From Morganella sibonii (GTDB lineage Bacteria > Pseudomonadota > Gammaproteobacteria > Enterobacterales > Enterobacteriaceae): a stretch of 64,000 nucleotides of DNA. Positions 1-8,835 of the stretch are shown here, in pieces. The notes under the pieces are model-generated. The model ran no database searches. It saw nothing but the letters and a program-made list of their open reading frames with translations, and was not told where the DNA came from. The DNA is taken from NCBI RefSeq assembly GCF_040560245.1, contig NZ_JAKMWP010000012.1; one strand, 5' to 3'. The translations under genes were made by a program, and so were the position numbers. The stretch's first letter is position 1, and the number at the start of each line of letters is the position of its first letter.

Positions 1-175
1 GGTGAAACGCTTCCTGCTTGTTGATGATAATTTTTGAGCCGTTTTCAAAGCTCAGTGTCATCACACCGCCGTTGGTTTCGCAGTCAATATCCGCATCACC
101 GTCGTAATCATCTAATTTTGCTTCAATATCCTGCAACAGCGCATCCGCCGTCCGGTGAAATTCTGTATCGTTCAT
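1..175 (-). CDS. cyaY: Iron-sulfur assembly protein CyaY (frataxin), N-terminal part
   Basis: Frataxin homologue that binds iron and modulates Fe-S cluster assembly by IscS in the cytoplasm. Only about 58 N-terminal codons are inside the window; the rest runs off the left edge. The visible protein begins MNDTEFHRTADALLQDIE and contains the acidic ridge typical of the family (DDYDGDADIDCE) followed by ENGSKIIIN. I chose the ATG at 175 because an AGGA lies about seven bases upstream; an in-frame ATG at 181 sits too close to it. It is divergent from lptM, as in E. coli. Confidence 0.93.
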   Translation of the reverse strand, partial: MNDTEFHRTADALLQDIEAKLDDYDGDADIDCETNGGVMTLSFENGSKIIINKQEAFH

Positions 176-254
176 CGTCATTTCCTATTTGCTTTTCGAC
201 ATCTAACTGCGATTATAGAGGGTATTGACCGATGATTAACAGGCATGACTGTAA

Positions 255-446
255 ATGAAGAAAAAAATGATCTGCGCGGTATCCGCCGTGATGCTGCTGA
301 CCCTGTCCGGCTGCGGACTGAAAGGCCCTCTCTACTTCCCGCCGGAAGAGCCGGCCGCCGGAAAAAGTGCTCCTGCGGATAAGCCTGCAACGGAACAGTC
401 TGCTGTACAGACAGACAACGCTGAGAACGGCAAAACGCAAAAATGA
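255..446 (+). CDS. lptM: LPS translocon maturation lipoprotein LptM (YifL)
   Basis: Small outer-membrane lipoprotein that in E. coli helps oxidative maturation of the LptD-LptE LPS translocon. The 63-residue product has a lysine-rich start, a hydrophobic stretch and the lipobox LSGC with the acylated cysteine near residue 21, directly followed by the family signature GLKGPLYFPP. The remainder is low-complexity, rich in Ala, Glu and Pro, and E. coli LptM is of similar size. It lies 44 bases upstream of dapF, the conserved order. Confidence 0.92.
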   Translation: MKKKMICAVSAVMLLTLSGCGLKGPLYFPPEEPAAGKSAPADKPATEQSAVQTDNAENGKTQK

Positions 447-490
447 CCGCCGGATAACCCCGGTTACTGAGGCGTAAACAGGATCTGAAC

Positions 491-1315
491 ATGCAGTTCA
501 CCAAAATGCACGGCCTGGGTAATGATTTTATGGTGGTGGACGCCGTCACCCAGAATATCTATTTTTCACCGGAGCTTATCTGCCGTCTGGCAGACCGGCA
601 CACCGGCGTCGGCTTTGATCAGCTGCTGGTGGTGGAAGCGCCTTATGATCCGGAACTGGATTTTCACTACCGTATCTTTAACGCGGACGGCAGCGAAGTG
701 GCACAGTGCGGCAACGGTGCACGCTGTTTTGCCCGCTTTGTCCGTCTCAAAGGGCTGACTAATAAACGGGATATCCGTGTCAGTACACAATCCGGGCGTA
801 TGGTGCTCAGTATCGCGGATAATGATAATGTCCGCGTGAACATGGGCGTGCCGGAGTTTGAACCGGCGCTGGTGCCGTTCCGCGCGGTAAAAGAAGAGAA
901 AACGTATATTATCCGCGCCGCCGAACGCACTGTCCTGTGCGGTGTGGTGTCGATGGGTAACCCGCATTGTGTTATCCAGGTGGAAAGCACGGAAACGGCG
1001 GAAGTTGAGGTTATCGGTCCGGTTCTGGAGAGCCACGAACGTTTTCCTGAACGGGCAAATATCGGCTTTATGCAGATCCTGTCACGTGATCACATCCGTC
1101 TGCGGGTGTATGAGCGCGGCGTCGGTGAAACACAGGCCTGCGGCAGCGGTGCTTGTGCGGCGGTTTCTGTCGGGATACGCCAGGGTCTGCTGGCAGAAAA
1201 TGTGCAGGTGGATTTACCCGGCGGCACTCTGTTTATCAGCTGGGAGGGGGAGGGTAAACCGCTGTTTATGACCGGCCCGGCCACGCATGTATATGATGGT
1301 GTTATCCATCTTTAA
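491..1315 (+). CDS. dapF: Diaminopimelate epimerase
   Basis: Converts LL- to meso-diaminopimelate, the precursor of lysine and of the peptidoglycan cross-link residue; cytoplasmic. The 274-residue protein has both catalytic cysteines of this cofactor-independent racemase: Cys73 in QCGNGARCF and the second in ACGSGACAAV about 145 residues later. The start MQFTKMHGLGNDF matches the family. It heads a tight cluster with yigA, xerC and yigB. Confidence 0.97.
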   Translation: MQFTKMHGLGNDFMVVDAVTQNIYFSPELICRLADRHTGVGFDQLLVVEAPYDPELDFHYRIFNADGSEVAQCGNGARCFARFVRLKGLTNKRDIRVSTQSGRMVLSIADNDNVRVNMGVPEFEPALVPFRAVKEEKTYIIRAAERTVLCGVVSMGNPHCVIQVESTETAEVEVIGPVLESHERFPERANIGFMQILSRDHIRLRVYERGVGETQACGSGACAAVSVGIRQGLLAENVQVDLPGGTLFISWEGEGKPLFMTGPATHVYDGVIHL

Positions 1316-1339
1316 TCATCATAAAGAGGATAAATAGCA

Positions 1340-2050
1340 ATGGACAGTCAACAGGATACCGCCGTATCCGCCCCGTCCGGAGAACCGGATGAAGCGGTGG
1401 TGCTGGCGTATCTGAAAGCGCATCCGGATTTTTTCATCCGTAATGCCGCGCAGATCACCGATATGACCATCCCGCATCCGGTAAAAGGGGCGGTATCTCT
1501 CGTTGAGTGGCAGCTCGGACGCCAGCGTGAGCGGATTGGCACGCTGACGGATGATCTGATGCAGCTGATGATACAGGCCCGCGAAAACGAATATTTGTTC
1601 TCACGCCTGCTGAAACTGCTGGCGTCGCTGTCTTCTGCCACCTCTCTGGATGATTTTTCCGAACGTCTCAATCAGTGGGCGAAAGGGCTGAAGCTCAGCC
1701 ATGCCAAAATCCGTCTGTTTACCGACAGCTGGCGGCTGGGTGCGCCGTTCCGTCATCAGGAACTGGCCTTATCCCGTGCTCACTTTGAAGCCATCCGTCT
1801 TTCCCGTTTCGGGGACCGCAATCACTATCTCGGGCAGCTGACTGCACCGGAAATACAGCTGTTACTGCCGGACAGTGCCTTTGTCGGCTCGGCATCGGTG
1901 TCGCTGCTGGGCGGGCAGCATGATCTCGGCGTGGTGATTTTTGTCAGCCGCGATAAACAGCATTATCAGAAAGATATGGGTACCGCGATGCTGGAGCAGG
2001 TCGCGTATTTCCTGCCGCAGCTGCTGCAACGCTGGGTGGAGCTGGCATGA
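1340..2050 (+). CDS. yigA: DUF484 family protein YigA
   Basis: Protein of the DUF484 family (GAF-like fold), 236 residues as in E. coli YigA. Its biochemical role is not established. The N-terminus contains the family-typical segment VLAYLKAHPDFF. It lies 24 bases after dapF with an AGAGGA ribosome site, and its stop overlaps the xerC start by four bases (ATGA), so it is probably translationally coupled to the recombinase. Confidence 0.93.
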   Translation: MDSQQDTAVSAPSGEPDEAVVLAYLKAHPDFFIRNAAQITDMTIPHPVKGAVSLVEWQLGRQRERIGTLTDDLMQLMIQARENEYLFSRLLKLLASLSSATSLDDFSERLNQWAKGLKLSHAKIRLFTDSWRLGAPFRHQELALSRAHFEAIRLSRFGDRNHYLGQLTAPEIQLLLPDSAFVGSASVSLLGGQHDLGVVIFVSRDKQHYQKDMGTAMLEQVAYFLPQLLQRWVELA

Positions 2051-2964
2051 CGGACAGTGCGGCAGATGACCTGCTGGTCACGGCAGAGCAGTTTCTGCAG
2101 TATCTGCGGGTGGAGCGCCGGTTAAGTCCGGTGACTATTACCAATTACCGCCGTCAGCTCACTACGCTGGCAGAGATGATGGTCAGCAGCAAAATCCGCA
2201 GCTGGGCACAACTGGAACCGGCAACGGTGCGGATGCTGGCCGCGAAAAGCCGCCGTAACGGTTTGCAGCCCGCAAGCCTGGCGCTGCGTCTTTCCGCCCT
2301 GCGCTCCTTTCTCGACTGGCAGGTCAGCAACGGGATGATCCCCGCCAATCCGGCCAAAGCCGTCAGCGCCCCGAAACAGGGGCGGCACCTGCCGAAAAAT
2401 ATGGATGTGGATGACATTGCCCGGCTGATGGATATCAGCGGCAATGACCCGCTGGCAGTGCGTGATCGCACCATGCTGGAAGTCATGTACGGCGCGGGGC
2501 TGCGTTTATCGGAACTGGTCGGGCTGAATACCGGGGATTTTGATCTGGTTACCGGTGAGGTGCGGGTTCTCGGGAAGGGCAGCAAAGAGCGTAAAGTGCC
2601 GCTCGGCAAAACAGCCGTGGCTTGCCTGGAACGCTGGCTGCCGCTGCGTGAACTGTATGATCCTGAGGATAAAGCTGTTTTTATCTCCACCAAAAGCGGT
2701 AAGCGGATCTCGGCGCGTAATGTGCAGAAACGGTTTGAATACCGGGGTTTGCATCAGGGGCTGAACAGCCATCTGAACCCGCATAAGCTGCGCCACTCCT
2801 TTGCGACACACATTCTCGAATCCAGCGGCGACCTGCGTGCGGTGCAGGAACTGCTGGGGCATGCTAATCTGTCCACCACGCAAATCTATACCCATCTGGA
2901 TTTTCAGCATCTTGCCAATGTGTATGATGTTGCACATCCGCGGGCCAAACGAGGAAAATCGTAA
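2047..2964 (+). CDS. xerC: Site-specific tyrosine recombinase XerC
   Basis: Together with XerD resolves chromosome dimers at dif during division under FtsK control. The 305-residue protein has an N-terminal SAM-like core-binding domain (about 12-95) and a C-terminal catalytic domain. The catalytic set is visible: Arg153 (GAGLRLSE), Lys177 (LGKGSKERK), His246 and Arg249 (HKLRHSF), His272 (LLGHAN) and nucleophile Tyr281 (IYTHLDF). The start overlaps yigA by four bases and the stop overlaps yigB by one. Confidence 0.98.
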   Translation: MTDSAADDLLVTAEQFLQYLRVERRLSPVTITNYRRQLTTLAEMMVSSKIRSWAQLEPATVRMLAAKSRRNGLQPASLALRLSALRSFLDWQVSNGMIPANPAKAVSAPKQGRHLPKNMDVDDIARLMDISGNDPLAVRDRTMLEVMYGAGLRLSELVGLNTGDFDLVTGEVRVLGKGSKERKVPLGKTAVACLERWLPLRELYDPEDKAVFISTKSGKRISARNVQKRFEYRGLHQGLNSHLNPHKLRHSFATHILESSGDLRAVQELLGHANLSTTQIYTHLDFQHLANVYDVAHPRAKRGKS

Positions 2965-3680
2965 TGCGTTTCTACCGCCCCCTTTCGCCTGTCCGCGCCA
3001 TGACATTCGATCTTGACGACACGCTGTATGACAATCGTCCGGTGATGGATAAAACCGAGGAGGAGGTGATTGCGTTTATCCGTCAGTATGATCCGCGTTT
3101 CCGTGACTTACCGGCTGATTACATTAATGTATTCCGTGATCGAATCCGCCGTCAGCAGCCGGAGATTTTTCATGACGTCAGCCGCTGGCGTCTGCTCTCC
3201 TGGCGTACCTTTTTCCTGCATTACGGCTATACCGCCGCCCGTGCACAGACCGGGGCGGATGCGGTTATGGCGCATTTCGCACAGTGGCGCAGCCGTATCG
3301 ACGTGCCGCAGTCCACGCATGATACCCTGGCCGCGCTGGCGGCAAATATACCACTGGTGGCGATCACCAACGGTAATATGGAGCCGGAAAAATGCGGGCT
3401 GGCGGATTATTTTGCCTTTATCCTCAAAGCCGGTCCGGACGGACGAGCCAAGCCGTTCTGCGATATGTACCGTACGGCGGCGCAGCGGCTGGCCATCCCG
3501 GCAGAAAACATCCTGCATGTCGGTGATAACCTGAATACGGATGTGGAAGGTGCGCTGTGCAGCGGTATGCAGGCCTGCTGGATAAACCTTGACGGACGCG
3601 ATGTTTATCACGACCCGGAAACCCGCCTGCTGCCGCATATTGAAATTACACAGTTGGATTCTTTAACCGGACTGTTATAA
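2964..3680 (+). CDS. yigB: HAD-family flavin mononucleotide phosphatase YigB
   Basis: HAD-superfamily phosphatase; the E. coli homologue dephosphorylates FMN in riboflavin metabolism. The 238-residue protein carries HAD motif I FDLDDTLYDN near residue 15, motif II in VAITNGN and motif IV in HVGDNLNTDVEGA. Its ATG shares one base with the xerC stop (TAATG), so it is the last gene of the dapF-yigA-xerC-yigB unit. Confidence 0.94.
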   Translation: MRFYRPLSPVRAMTFDLDDTLYDNRPVMDKTEEEVIAFIRQYDPRFRDLPADYINVFRDRIRRQQPEIFHDVSRWRLLSWRTFFLHYGYTAARAQTGADAVMAHFAQWRSRIDVPQSTHDTLAALAANIPLVAITNGNMEPEKCGLADYFAFILKAGPDGRAKPFCDMYRTAAQRLAIPAENILHVGDNLNTDVEGALCSGMQACWINLDGRDVYHDPETRLLPHIEITQLDSLTGLL

Positions 3681-3684
3681 TTTT

Positions 3685-3704
3685 ATCTGTATAAAAAACC
3701 AGTT
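3685..3704 (+). promoter_or_regulatory. Probable LexA (SOS) box upstream of uvrD
   Basis: CTGT at 3687-3690, eight A/T bases, then CCAG at 3699-3702. LexA boxes are CTGT-N8-ACAG, and the E. coli uvrD operator has the same CCAG half. Position about 70 bases before the uvrD start fits an operator over the promoter. Inference: uvrD is SOS-induced. Confidence 0.7.
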
Positions 3705-3741
3705 CTTCCGGAACCGGCTGTCCGGAAGTCGCTTTTTCTTT
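3705..3741 (+). terminator. Hairpin with T-rich tail in the uvrD leader (possible attenuator)
   Basis: Perfect 7-bp stem CTTCCGG (3705-3711) and CCGGAAG (3722-3728) around a 10-base loop, followed by TCGCTTTTTCTTT. It lies between the LexA box and the uvrD start, so it may attenuate uvrD rather than only end the yigB transcript. Attenuation has been described for E. coli uvrD. Confidence 0.5.
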
Positions 3742-3774
3742 CGCGGCGCTGCCGCACAACCACTGATGGAAATT

Positions 3775-5937
3775 ATGGACGTCTCTTATCTGCTTGAAAG
3801 CCTTAATGATAAACAGCGCGAAGCGGTGGCGGCTCCCCGCTCAAACATGCTGGTGCTGGCGGGTGCCGGTTCCGGAAAAACCCGGGTGCTGGTGCACCGT
3901 ATCGCCTGGCTGCTGGCAGTGGAGAACGCCTCTCCGTTTTCGGTGATGTCAGTGACCTTTACCAATAAAGCGGCGGCAGAAATGCGCCACCGTATTGAAG
4001 AACTGGTCGGTACCAGTGAGGGCGGGATGTGGATCGGGACATTCCACGGTCTGGCACACCGCCTGCTGCGCGCGCATCACCTCGATGCCGGACTGCCGCA
4101 GGATTTCCAGATCCTCGACAGCGAAGACCAGATCCGCCTGATCCGCCGTCTGATCAAAGCCATGAATCTCGATGAAAAACAGTGGCCGGCCAAACAGGGC
4201 TGCTGGTATATCAACGGCAAAAAAGATGAGGGGCTGCGGCCTCAGCACGTTGAGAGTTACGGCAACCCGGTGGAAGCCACCTGGCTGCGGATCTATCAGG
4301 CCTATCAGGAGGCCTGTGACCGCGCGGGACTGGTGGATTTTGCCGAACTGCTGCTGCGGGCACATGAGCTGTGGCTGAACAAACCGGCGATTTTACAGCA
4401 CTATCGTGATCGTTTTACCAATATCCTCGTGGACGAATTCCAGGACACCAACAGCATCCAGTATGCCTGGGTACGCATGCTGGCGGGCGATACCGGTAAA
4501 GTGATGATTGTCGGTGATGATGACCAGTCTATCTACGGCTGGCGCGGCGCGCAGGTAGAAAATATCCAGCGCTTCCTGAAAGATTTCCCCGGCGCGACCA
4601 CCATCCGTCTCGAACAAAACTACCGTTCCACCAACAATATCCTGAAGGCGGCGAACGCCCTGATCTCCCACAACAGCGACCGGCTGGGGAAAAACCTCTG
4701 GACTGACGGCGAGGACGGCGAACCTATCTCCCTGTACTGTGCCTTTAATGATCTGGATGAAGCACGCTATGTGGTCGGGCGCATTAAACAGTGGCACGAG
4801 AACGGCGGTGCCCTGGCGGACTGCGCCATTCTTTACCGCAGCAACGCCCAGTCGCGTTTACAGGAAGAGGCACTGTTGCAGGCCGCGCTGCCGTACCGTA
4901 TTTACGGCGGTCAGCGCTTCTTCGAGCGCCAGGAAATTAAAGATGCTCTTGCGTATCTGCGGCTGATTTCAAACCGTCATGATGACGCGGCATTTGAGCG
5001 TGTGGTAAACACCCCGACCCGCGGGATCGGTGACCGCACCCTGGATGTGGTGCGTCAGACTGCCCGTGAGCGGGAACTGACCCTCTGGGAAAGCTGCGGC
5101 GTACTGCTGGAAGAAAAAGCACTTGCGGGGCGTGCCGCCTCTGCGCTGGGGCGTTTCCTCGAGTTGATCAACCTGCTGGCACAGGAAACGGACGGCATGC
5201 CGTTGCACGTGCAGACTGACCGCGTGATCCGCGATTCCGGCCTTCGGGCGCACTATGAGCAGGAAAAAGGGGAAAAAGCCCAGGCGCGGATTGAAAACTT
5301 AGAAGAACTGGTCACCGCAACCAATCAGTTCAGTTATCAGGATGCTGACGAAGGGCTGACACCGTTACAGGCATTTCTGTCCCATGCCGCGCTGGAATCC
5401 GGTGAAGGCCAGGCGGACAGATATCAGGATGCGGTTCAGCTGATGACGCTGCACTCCGCCAAAGGGCTGGAGTTCCCGCAGGTCTTTATCGTCGGGGTGG
5501 AAGAGGGCATGTTCCCGGGCATGATGTCGATGGAGGAGAGCGGGCGCCTGGAAGAAGAGCGGCGTCTGGCCTATGTCGGCGTGACCCGTGCCATGCAGAA
5601 ACTGACACTGACTTATGCCGAAACCCGTCGTCTGTACGGCAAAGAAGTGTATCACCGGCCGTCCCGTTTTATCGGTGAACTGCCGCCGGAGTGTGTGGAG
5701 GAAGTGCGCCTGCGTGCTACCGTATCACGGCCGGTCAACCACCAGCGGCTCGGTACACCGATCACCGCCAATGACAGTGGATATACCCTCGGACAGCGTG
5801 TCCGTCACCCGAAATTCGGCGAAGGCACCATTATCAATATGGAAGGCAACGGCGAACATACCCGCTTACAGATAGCGTTTCAGGGCGAAGGGATCAAATG
5901 GCTGGTGGCCTCCTACGCCAAACTGGAAAAACCCTGA
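3775..5937 (+). CDS. uvrD: DNA helicase II UvrD
   Basis: SF1A 3'-5' helicase that unwinds DNA in nucleotide excision repair and MutL-directed mismatch repair and removes RecA filaments. Walker A is GAGSGKT near residues 29-35, the Walker B motif is DEFQDTN, and other helicase motifs include GDDDQSIYGWRGA and VTRAMQKL. From MDVSYLL the protein has 720 residues, the same as E. coli; an ATG nine bases earlier (3766) is in frame but not family-like. An SOS box and a leader hairpin precede it, and a terminator follows. Confidence 0.98.
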   Translation: MDVSYLLESLNDKQREAVAAPRSNMLVLAGAGSGKTRVLVHRIAWLLAVENASPFSVMSVTFTNKAAAEMRHRIEELVGTSEGGMWIGTFHGLAHRLLRAHHLDAGLPQDFQILDSEDQIRLIRRLIKAMNLDEKQWPAKQGCWYINGKKDEGLRPQHVESYGNPVEATWLRIYQAYQEACDRAGLVDFAELLLRAHELWLNKPAILQHYRDRFTNILVDEFQDTNSIQYAWVRMLAGDTGKVMIVGDDDQSIYGWRGAQVENIQRFLKDFPGATTIRLEQNYRSTNNILKAANALISHNSDRLGKNLWTDGEDGEPISLYCAFNDLDEARYVVGRIKQWHENGGALADCAILYRSNAQSRLQEEALLQAALPYRIYGGQRFFERQEIKDALAYLRLISNRHDDAAFERVVNTPTRGIGDRTLDVVRQTARERELTLWESCGVLLEEKALAGRAASALGRFLELINLLAQETDGMPLHVQTDRVIRDSGLRAHYEQEKGEKAQARIENLEELVTATNQFSYQDADEGLTPLQAFLSHAALESGEGQADRYQDAVQLMTLHSAKGLEFPQVFIVGVEEGMFPGMMSMEESGRLEEERRLAYVGVTRAMQKLTLTYAETRRLYGKEVYHRPSRFIGELPPECVEEVRLRATVSRPVNHQRLGTPITANDSGYTLGQRVRHPKFGEGTIINMEGNGEHTRLQIAFQGEGIKWLVASYAKLEKP

Positions 5938-5952
5938 TCTTCCGCAGAGTAA

Positions 5953-5989
5953 GGTGTTAACCGGAGAATAACCGGTTGACACCCTTTTT
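5953..5989 (+). terminator. Rho-independent terminator after uvrD
   Basis: 12-bp stem GGTGTTAACCGG / CCGGTTGACACC with one G-U pair and a 7-base loop, followed by CTTTTT. Sits 15 bases after the uvrD stop. Confidence 0.88.
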
Positions 5990-6049
5990 CATCTGCGCAT
6001 AACATGCGCACACTTTTTCTTTTCCTTTCGTTTCCGGAGGCCGCACACT

Positions 6050-7000
6050 ATGCTGAGCGCATTTAAAGTTGACAATAAGCGTTTGCAACGTCTTGATTTA
6101 GAAGAGGGCGACGCCCTGACAGATGCGCTGTGGGTGGATATTTCGGAGCCGGAAGAGCATGAACGGCAGCTGATTCAGACGCAGTTTAACCAGGAACTGG
6201 CAACCAGCCCGGAACTGGACGATATCGAAGCTTCCGCACGTTTCTTTGAGGACGATGACGGTCTGCACGTCCACTCCTTTTTCTATTACGAAGATGCGGA
6301 CGACCACGCCGGGAACTCCACGGTGGCATTTACCCTGCGTGACGGGCGTTTATATACGCTGCGTGAGCGGGAACTGCCTGCTTTCCGGCTGTACCGCATG
6401 CGAGCCCGCAAACAGACCATGCAGGACGGCAACGGCTATGAAATCCTGCTGGATCTGTTTGAAACCAAAATCGAGCAGCTGGCGGATGAAATCGAAAACA
6501 TCTACAGCCATCTGGAAACACTCAGCCGGGCGATTATGAAAGGCAAACAGGATGATGAGTTCGATAAAGCCCTGTCGGCTCTGGCCGAACAGGAAGATAT
6601 CGGCTGGAAAGTCCGTCTGTGTCTGATGGATACGCAGCGTGCGCTGAATTTCCTGGTCCGCCGCACCCGTCTGCCGGCCAATCAGCTGGAGCAGGCGCGT
6701 GAGATCCTGCGCGATATCGAATCCCTGCTGCCGCACAATGAATCCCTGTTCCAGAAAGTGAACTTCCTGATGCAGGCGGCGATGGGCTTTATCAATATCG
6801 AACAAAGCCGCATTATCAAAATCTTCTCAGTGGTATCCGTGGTGTTCCTGCCGCCGACGCTGGTGGCATCCAGTTACGGGATGAACTTCAAATTTATGCC
6901 GGAACTTGACTGGTCGCTGGGCTATCCTGCCGCGATCGGGGTGATGGTTGCTGCTGCACTCGCGCCGTATCTCTACTTCAAGCGTAAGAACTGGCTGTAA
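6050..7000 (+). CDS. corA: Magnesium/cobalt transporter CorA
   Basis: Pentameric inner-membrane Mg2+ channel (also Co2+, Ni2+). The 316-residue protein has the large acidic N-terminal cytoplasmic domain, two C-terminal membrane helices and the selectivity signature GMN at 277-279 (SSYGMNF), followed by the acidic periplasmic loop MPELDW and a basic tail KRKNWL. A GGAGG ribosome site precedes the ATG. Own transcription unit after the uvrD terminator. Confidence 0.97.
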   Translation: MLSAFKVDNKRLQRLDLEEGDALTDALWVDISEPEEHERQLIQTQFNQELATSPELDDIEASARFFEDDDGLHVHSFFYYEDADDHAGNSTVAFTLRDGRLYTLRERELPAFRLYRMRARKQTMQDGNGYEILLDLFETKIEQLADEIENIYSHLETLSRAIMKGKQDDEFDKALSALAEQEDIGWKVRLCLMDTQRALNFLVRRTRLPANQLEQAREILRDIESLLPHNESLFQKVNFLMQAAMGFINIEQSRIIKIFSVVSVVFLPPTLVASSYGMNFKFMPELDWSLGYPAAIGVMVAAALAPYLYFKRKNWL

Positions 7001-7009
7001 CGTCCAACC

Positions 7010-7519
7010 TCAGAAAAATGTGAATTCAATGCCCTTTGCAATCAGCATGTAAAGGGCTGTCCAGACCCCGGCAGAGAGCAGACAGGTTACCAGCACGCGG
7101 GTTTGTGTGAAACGCAGTAATCCGGCGGCCATCGGGATCAGATACCGCAGCACTGCAATAAACCGTGAGGTAAACAGGATCAGCAGCCCGCTGGTCTGAA
7201 GCCGTGCCTGAGCTTTGCCGAGGGCGGTTTTGTATTTTGCCATCAGCCCCGGAAAATAATTGCGGGTGACAATCAGACGCCCGAGATAATACGAAATCAT
7301 CGAACCGCAGGCAGCACCCAGCGTAATCACCAGCCAGATAATCACCACCGGAACGACCGGAAATGCCAGCGTCACCACGGCCATCAGCATGACGGAGGCG
7401 GGCGGAAGGACAGATGAGAGAATAATCGTGGATTTGCTCAGGGCGATACAAAACAGAATGGCCAGCAGCCAGAGCGGATGATTGTGCAATATTGCCAGAT
7501 GATGCGTGATCCAATCCAT
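7010..7519 (-). CDS. DedA/VTT-family inner-membrane protein
   Basis: 169-residue, very hydrophobic protein of the DedA (SNARE-associated/VTT) family. Members act in undecaprenyl-phosphate or phospholipid flipping and envelope homeostasis. The family segment is visible as GSMISYYLGR followed later by RFIAVLRYLIPMAAG, where Arg and Pro are conserved. It occupies the place where E. coli carries yigF and yigG, next to corA and in line with rarD. Substrate and partners cannot be read from the sequence. Confidence 0.85.
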   Translation of the reverse strand: MDWITHHLAILHNHPLWLLAILFCIALSKSTIILSSVLPPASVMLMAVVTLAFPVVPVVIIWLVITLGAACGSMISYYLGRLIVTRNYFPGLMAKYKTALGKAQARLQTSGLLILFTSRFIAVLRYLIPMAAGLLRFTQTRVLVTCLLSAGVWTALYMLIAKGIEFTFF

Positions 7520-7571
7520 GTTTATCCTCCCGGAGACAGCACCGGCGAACCCGGTGCTGTCTTACAGAGTA

Positions 7572-8468
7572 TCACGCTTTTTTGTAACGGTGGCGCTGGG
7601 TATAAAGTGCGTCCAGGGTGAAGACAATCAGTCCTGACCAGATAAAGGCAAATGTGATCAGCCGTTCGGCGGAAATGGCCTCGCCATACACGGTGGTCGC
7701 CAGCACAAACATCAGTGTCGGGCCGATATACTGGAAGAAGCCGAGCGTGGAGAGACGCAGATGATTCGCGGCCTCAGTAAACAGCAGCAGCGGGACGGTG
7801 GTGATAATCCCGGCCGCAATCAGCAGCAGATTCAGCGTCAGGCTGTTCATGGTCATATTGCTGGTGGCGCTGTTGGCGAAGAAAAGCAGATAAATACCGG
7901 CAACCGGCAGCAGCCACAGGGTTTCCACCAACATACCCGCCTGGGCATCCACACCCAGCTTTTTACGCAGCAGGCCATACAGACCGAATGTCATGGCCAG
8001 ACTCAGCCCGATCACCGGCACGGTGCCGAACTGCCAGAGCTGGATCAGCACGCCGGTAAAGGCGAGACACACCGCAAACCATTGCAGGCGGCGGAAACGC
8101 TCACCGAGAAAGAGCATCCCGAACAGAACGTTGACCAGCGGGTTAATAAAGTACCCGAGACTCGCTTCCAGCATATGGTTGTGGTTCACCGCCCAGATAT
8201 AGATCAGCCAGTTTGAGGCGATAATACAGGCTGTCAGCGCGAGGATCATGATTTTCTTCGGCTGGCGGATAATCTGACGGATACGCGGCCACTGGCGTGA
8301 TACGCTGATCAGCAGGATCATAAAAAAGAATGACCAGATAATCCGGTGGGTCAGGATCTCATCTGCCGGTACCTGTTGGATCAGTTTGAAATATACCGGG
8401 GCAATACCCCAGATAAAGTAAGCGCCGAGAGCACAAAGGACGCCTTTTACGGTCTGTTGCTGGCTCAT
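7572..8468 (-). CDS. rarD: EamA-family transporter RarD
   Basis: Ten-helix drug/metabolite transporter of the EamA (DMT) superfamily; E. coli RarD has been linked to chloramphenicol sensitivity but the substrate is unknown. I start at the ATG at 8468 (MSQQQTVKGVLCALGAYF), which aligns with the E. coli start and gives 298 residues. The upstream ATG at 8528 would add 20 unsupported residues. Family segments: YFIWGIAPVYFKL, HMLEASLGYFINPLVN and STLGFFQYIGPT. A 16-bp perfect palindrome lies about 100 bases upstream. Confidence 0.94.
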   Translation of the reverse strand: MSQQQTVKGVLCALGAYFIWGIAPVYFKLIQQVPADEILTHRIIWSFFFMILLISVSRQWPRIRQIIRQPKKIMILALTACIIASNWLIYIWAVNHNHMLEASLGYFINPLVNVLFGMLFLGERFRRLQWFAVCLAFTGVLIQLWQFGTVPVIGLSLAMTFGLYGLLRKKLGVDAQAGMLVETLWLLPVAGIYLLFFANSATSNMTMNSLTLNLLLIAAGIITTVPLLLFTEAANHLRLSTLGFFQYIGPTLMFVLATTVYGEAISAERLITFAFIWSGLIVFTLDALYTQRHRYKKA

Positions 8469-8835
8469 GATAGTCCAAGTCTGAAAGAAAAAAGGAAAGA
8501 AGATACCTGCCGGTGCGATCACTTTCACATTGAAATCACATCGCCTTGAAATTATATAGTTACAACGTGATTAATCACGTCATTAATTAATTATTCGTAA
8601 AATGTGATCGCCTGCGATACGCCGGATAGCAGTAAAGACGTTAAAAAGATGTGAAAGTCTAACGTGCATCACAAAATTACACCAGCAGGTGTGCGTAAAA
8701 AAACTCAGCACCGATCGAATATTATCACCGTCCGTGCGGATAGTCTGTTATCTGATGGCAAACTGAGCTAGCATAGAAGCATCTTTTCACCGGCAGAATG
8801 CACTGCCCGGATTTCTGTTTCACCTGAGGAGCTGC
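8469..8835. other. Divergent intergenic region rarD / recQ
   Basis: 367 bases without a supported gene. In E. coli pldA and yigI lie in this interval; neither is present. It holds the palindrome at 8565-8580, A/T-rich stretches suitable for divergent promoters, and at 8826-8830 the GAGGA ribosome site of recQ. Confidence 0.7.
8565..8580. promoter_or_regulatory. 16-bp perfect palindrome upstream of rarD
   Basis: ACGTGATTAATCACGT, perfectly self-complementary, within AT-rich DNA in the rarD/recQ divergent region. There is no loop and no T-run, so it looks like a dimeric regulator operator rather than a terminator. The regulator is unknown. Confidence 0.5.

Noticed and set aside
4393..4797. 134-codon open frame antisense to uvrD
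   Set aside because: Covers conserved helicase motifs on the other strand; no start site and no similarity.
7026..7514. Alternative 162-codon frame over the DedA-family gene
   Set aside because: Lacks the hydrophobic helices and family motifs of the frame at 7010-7519, which explains the region fully.
8581..8835. Remnant of pldA upstream of recQ
   Set aside because: No frame or motif of phospholipase A is visible on either strand in this AT-rich stretch.
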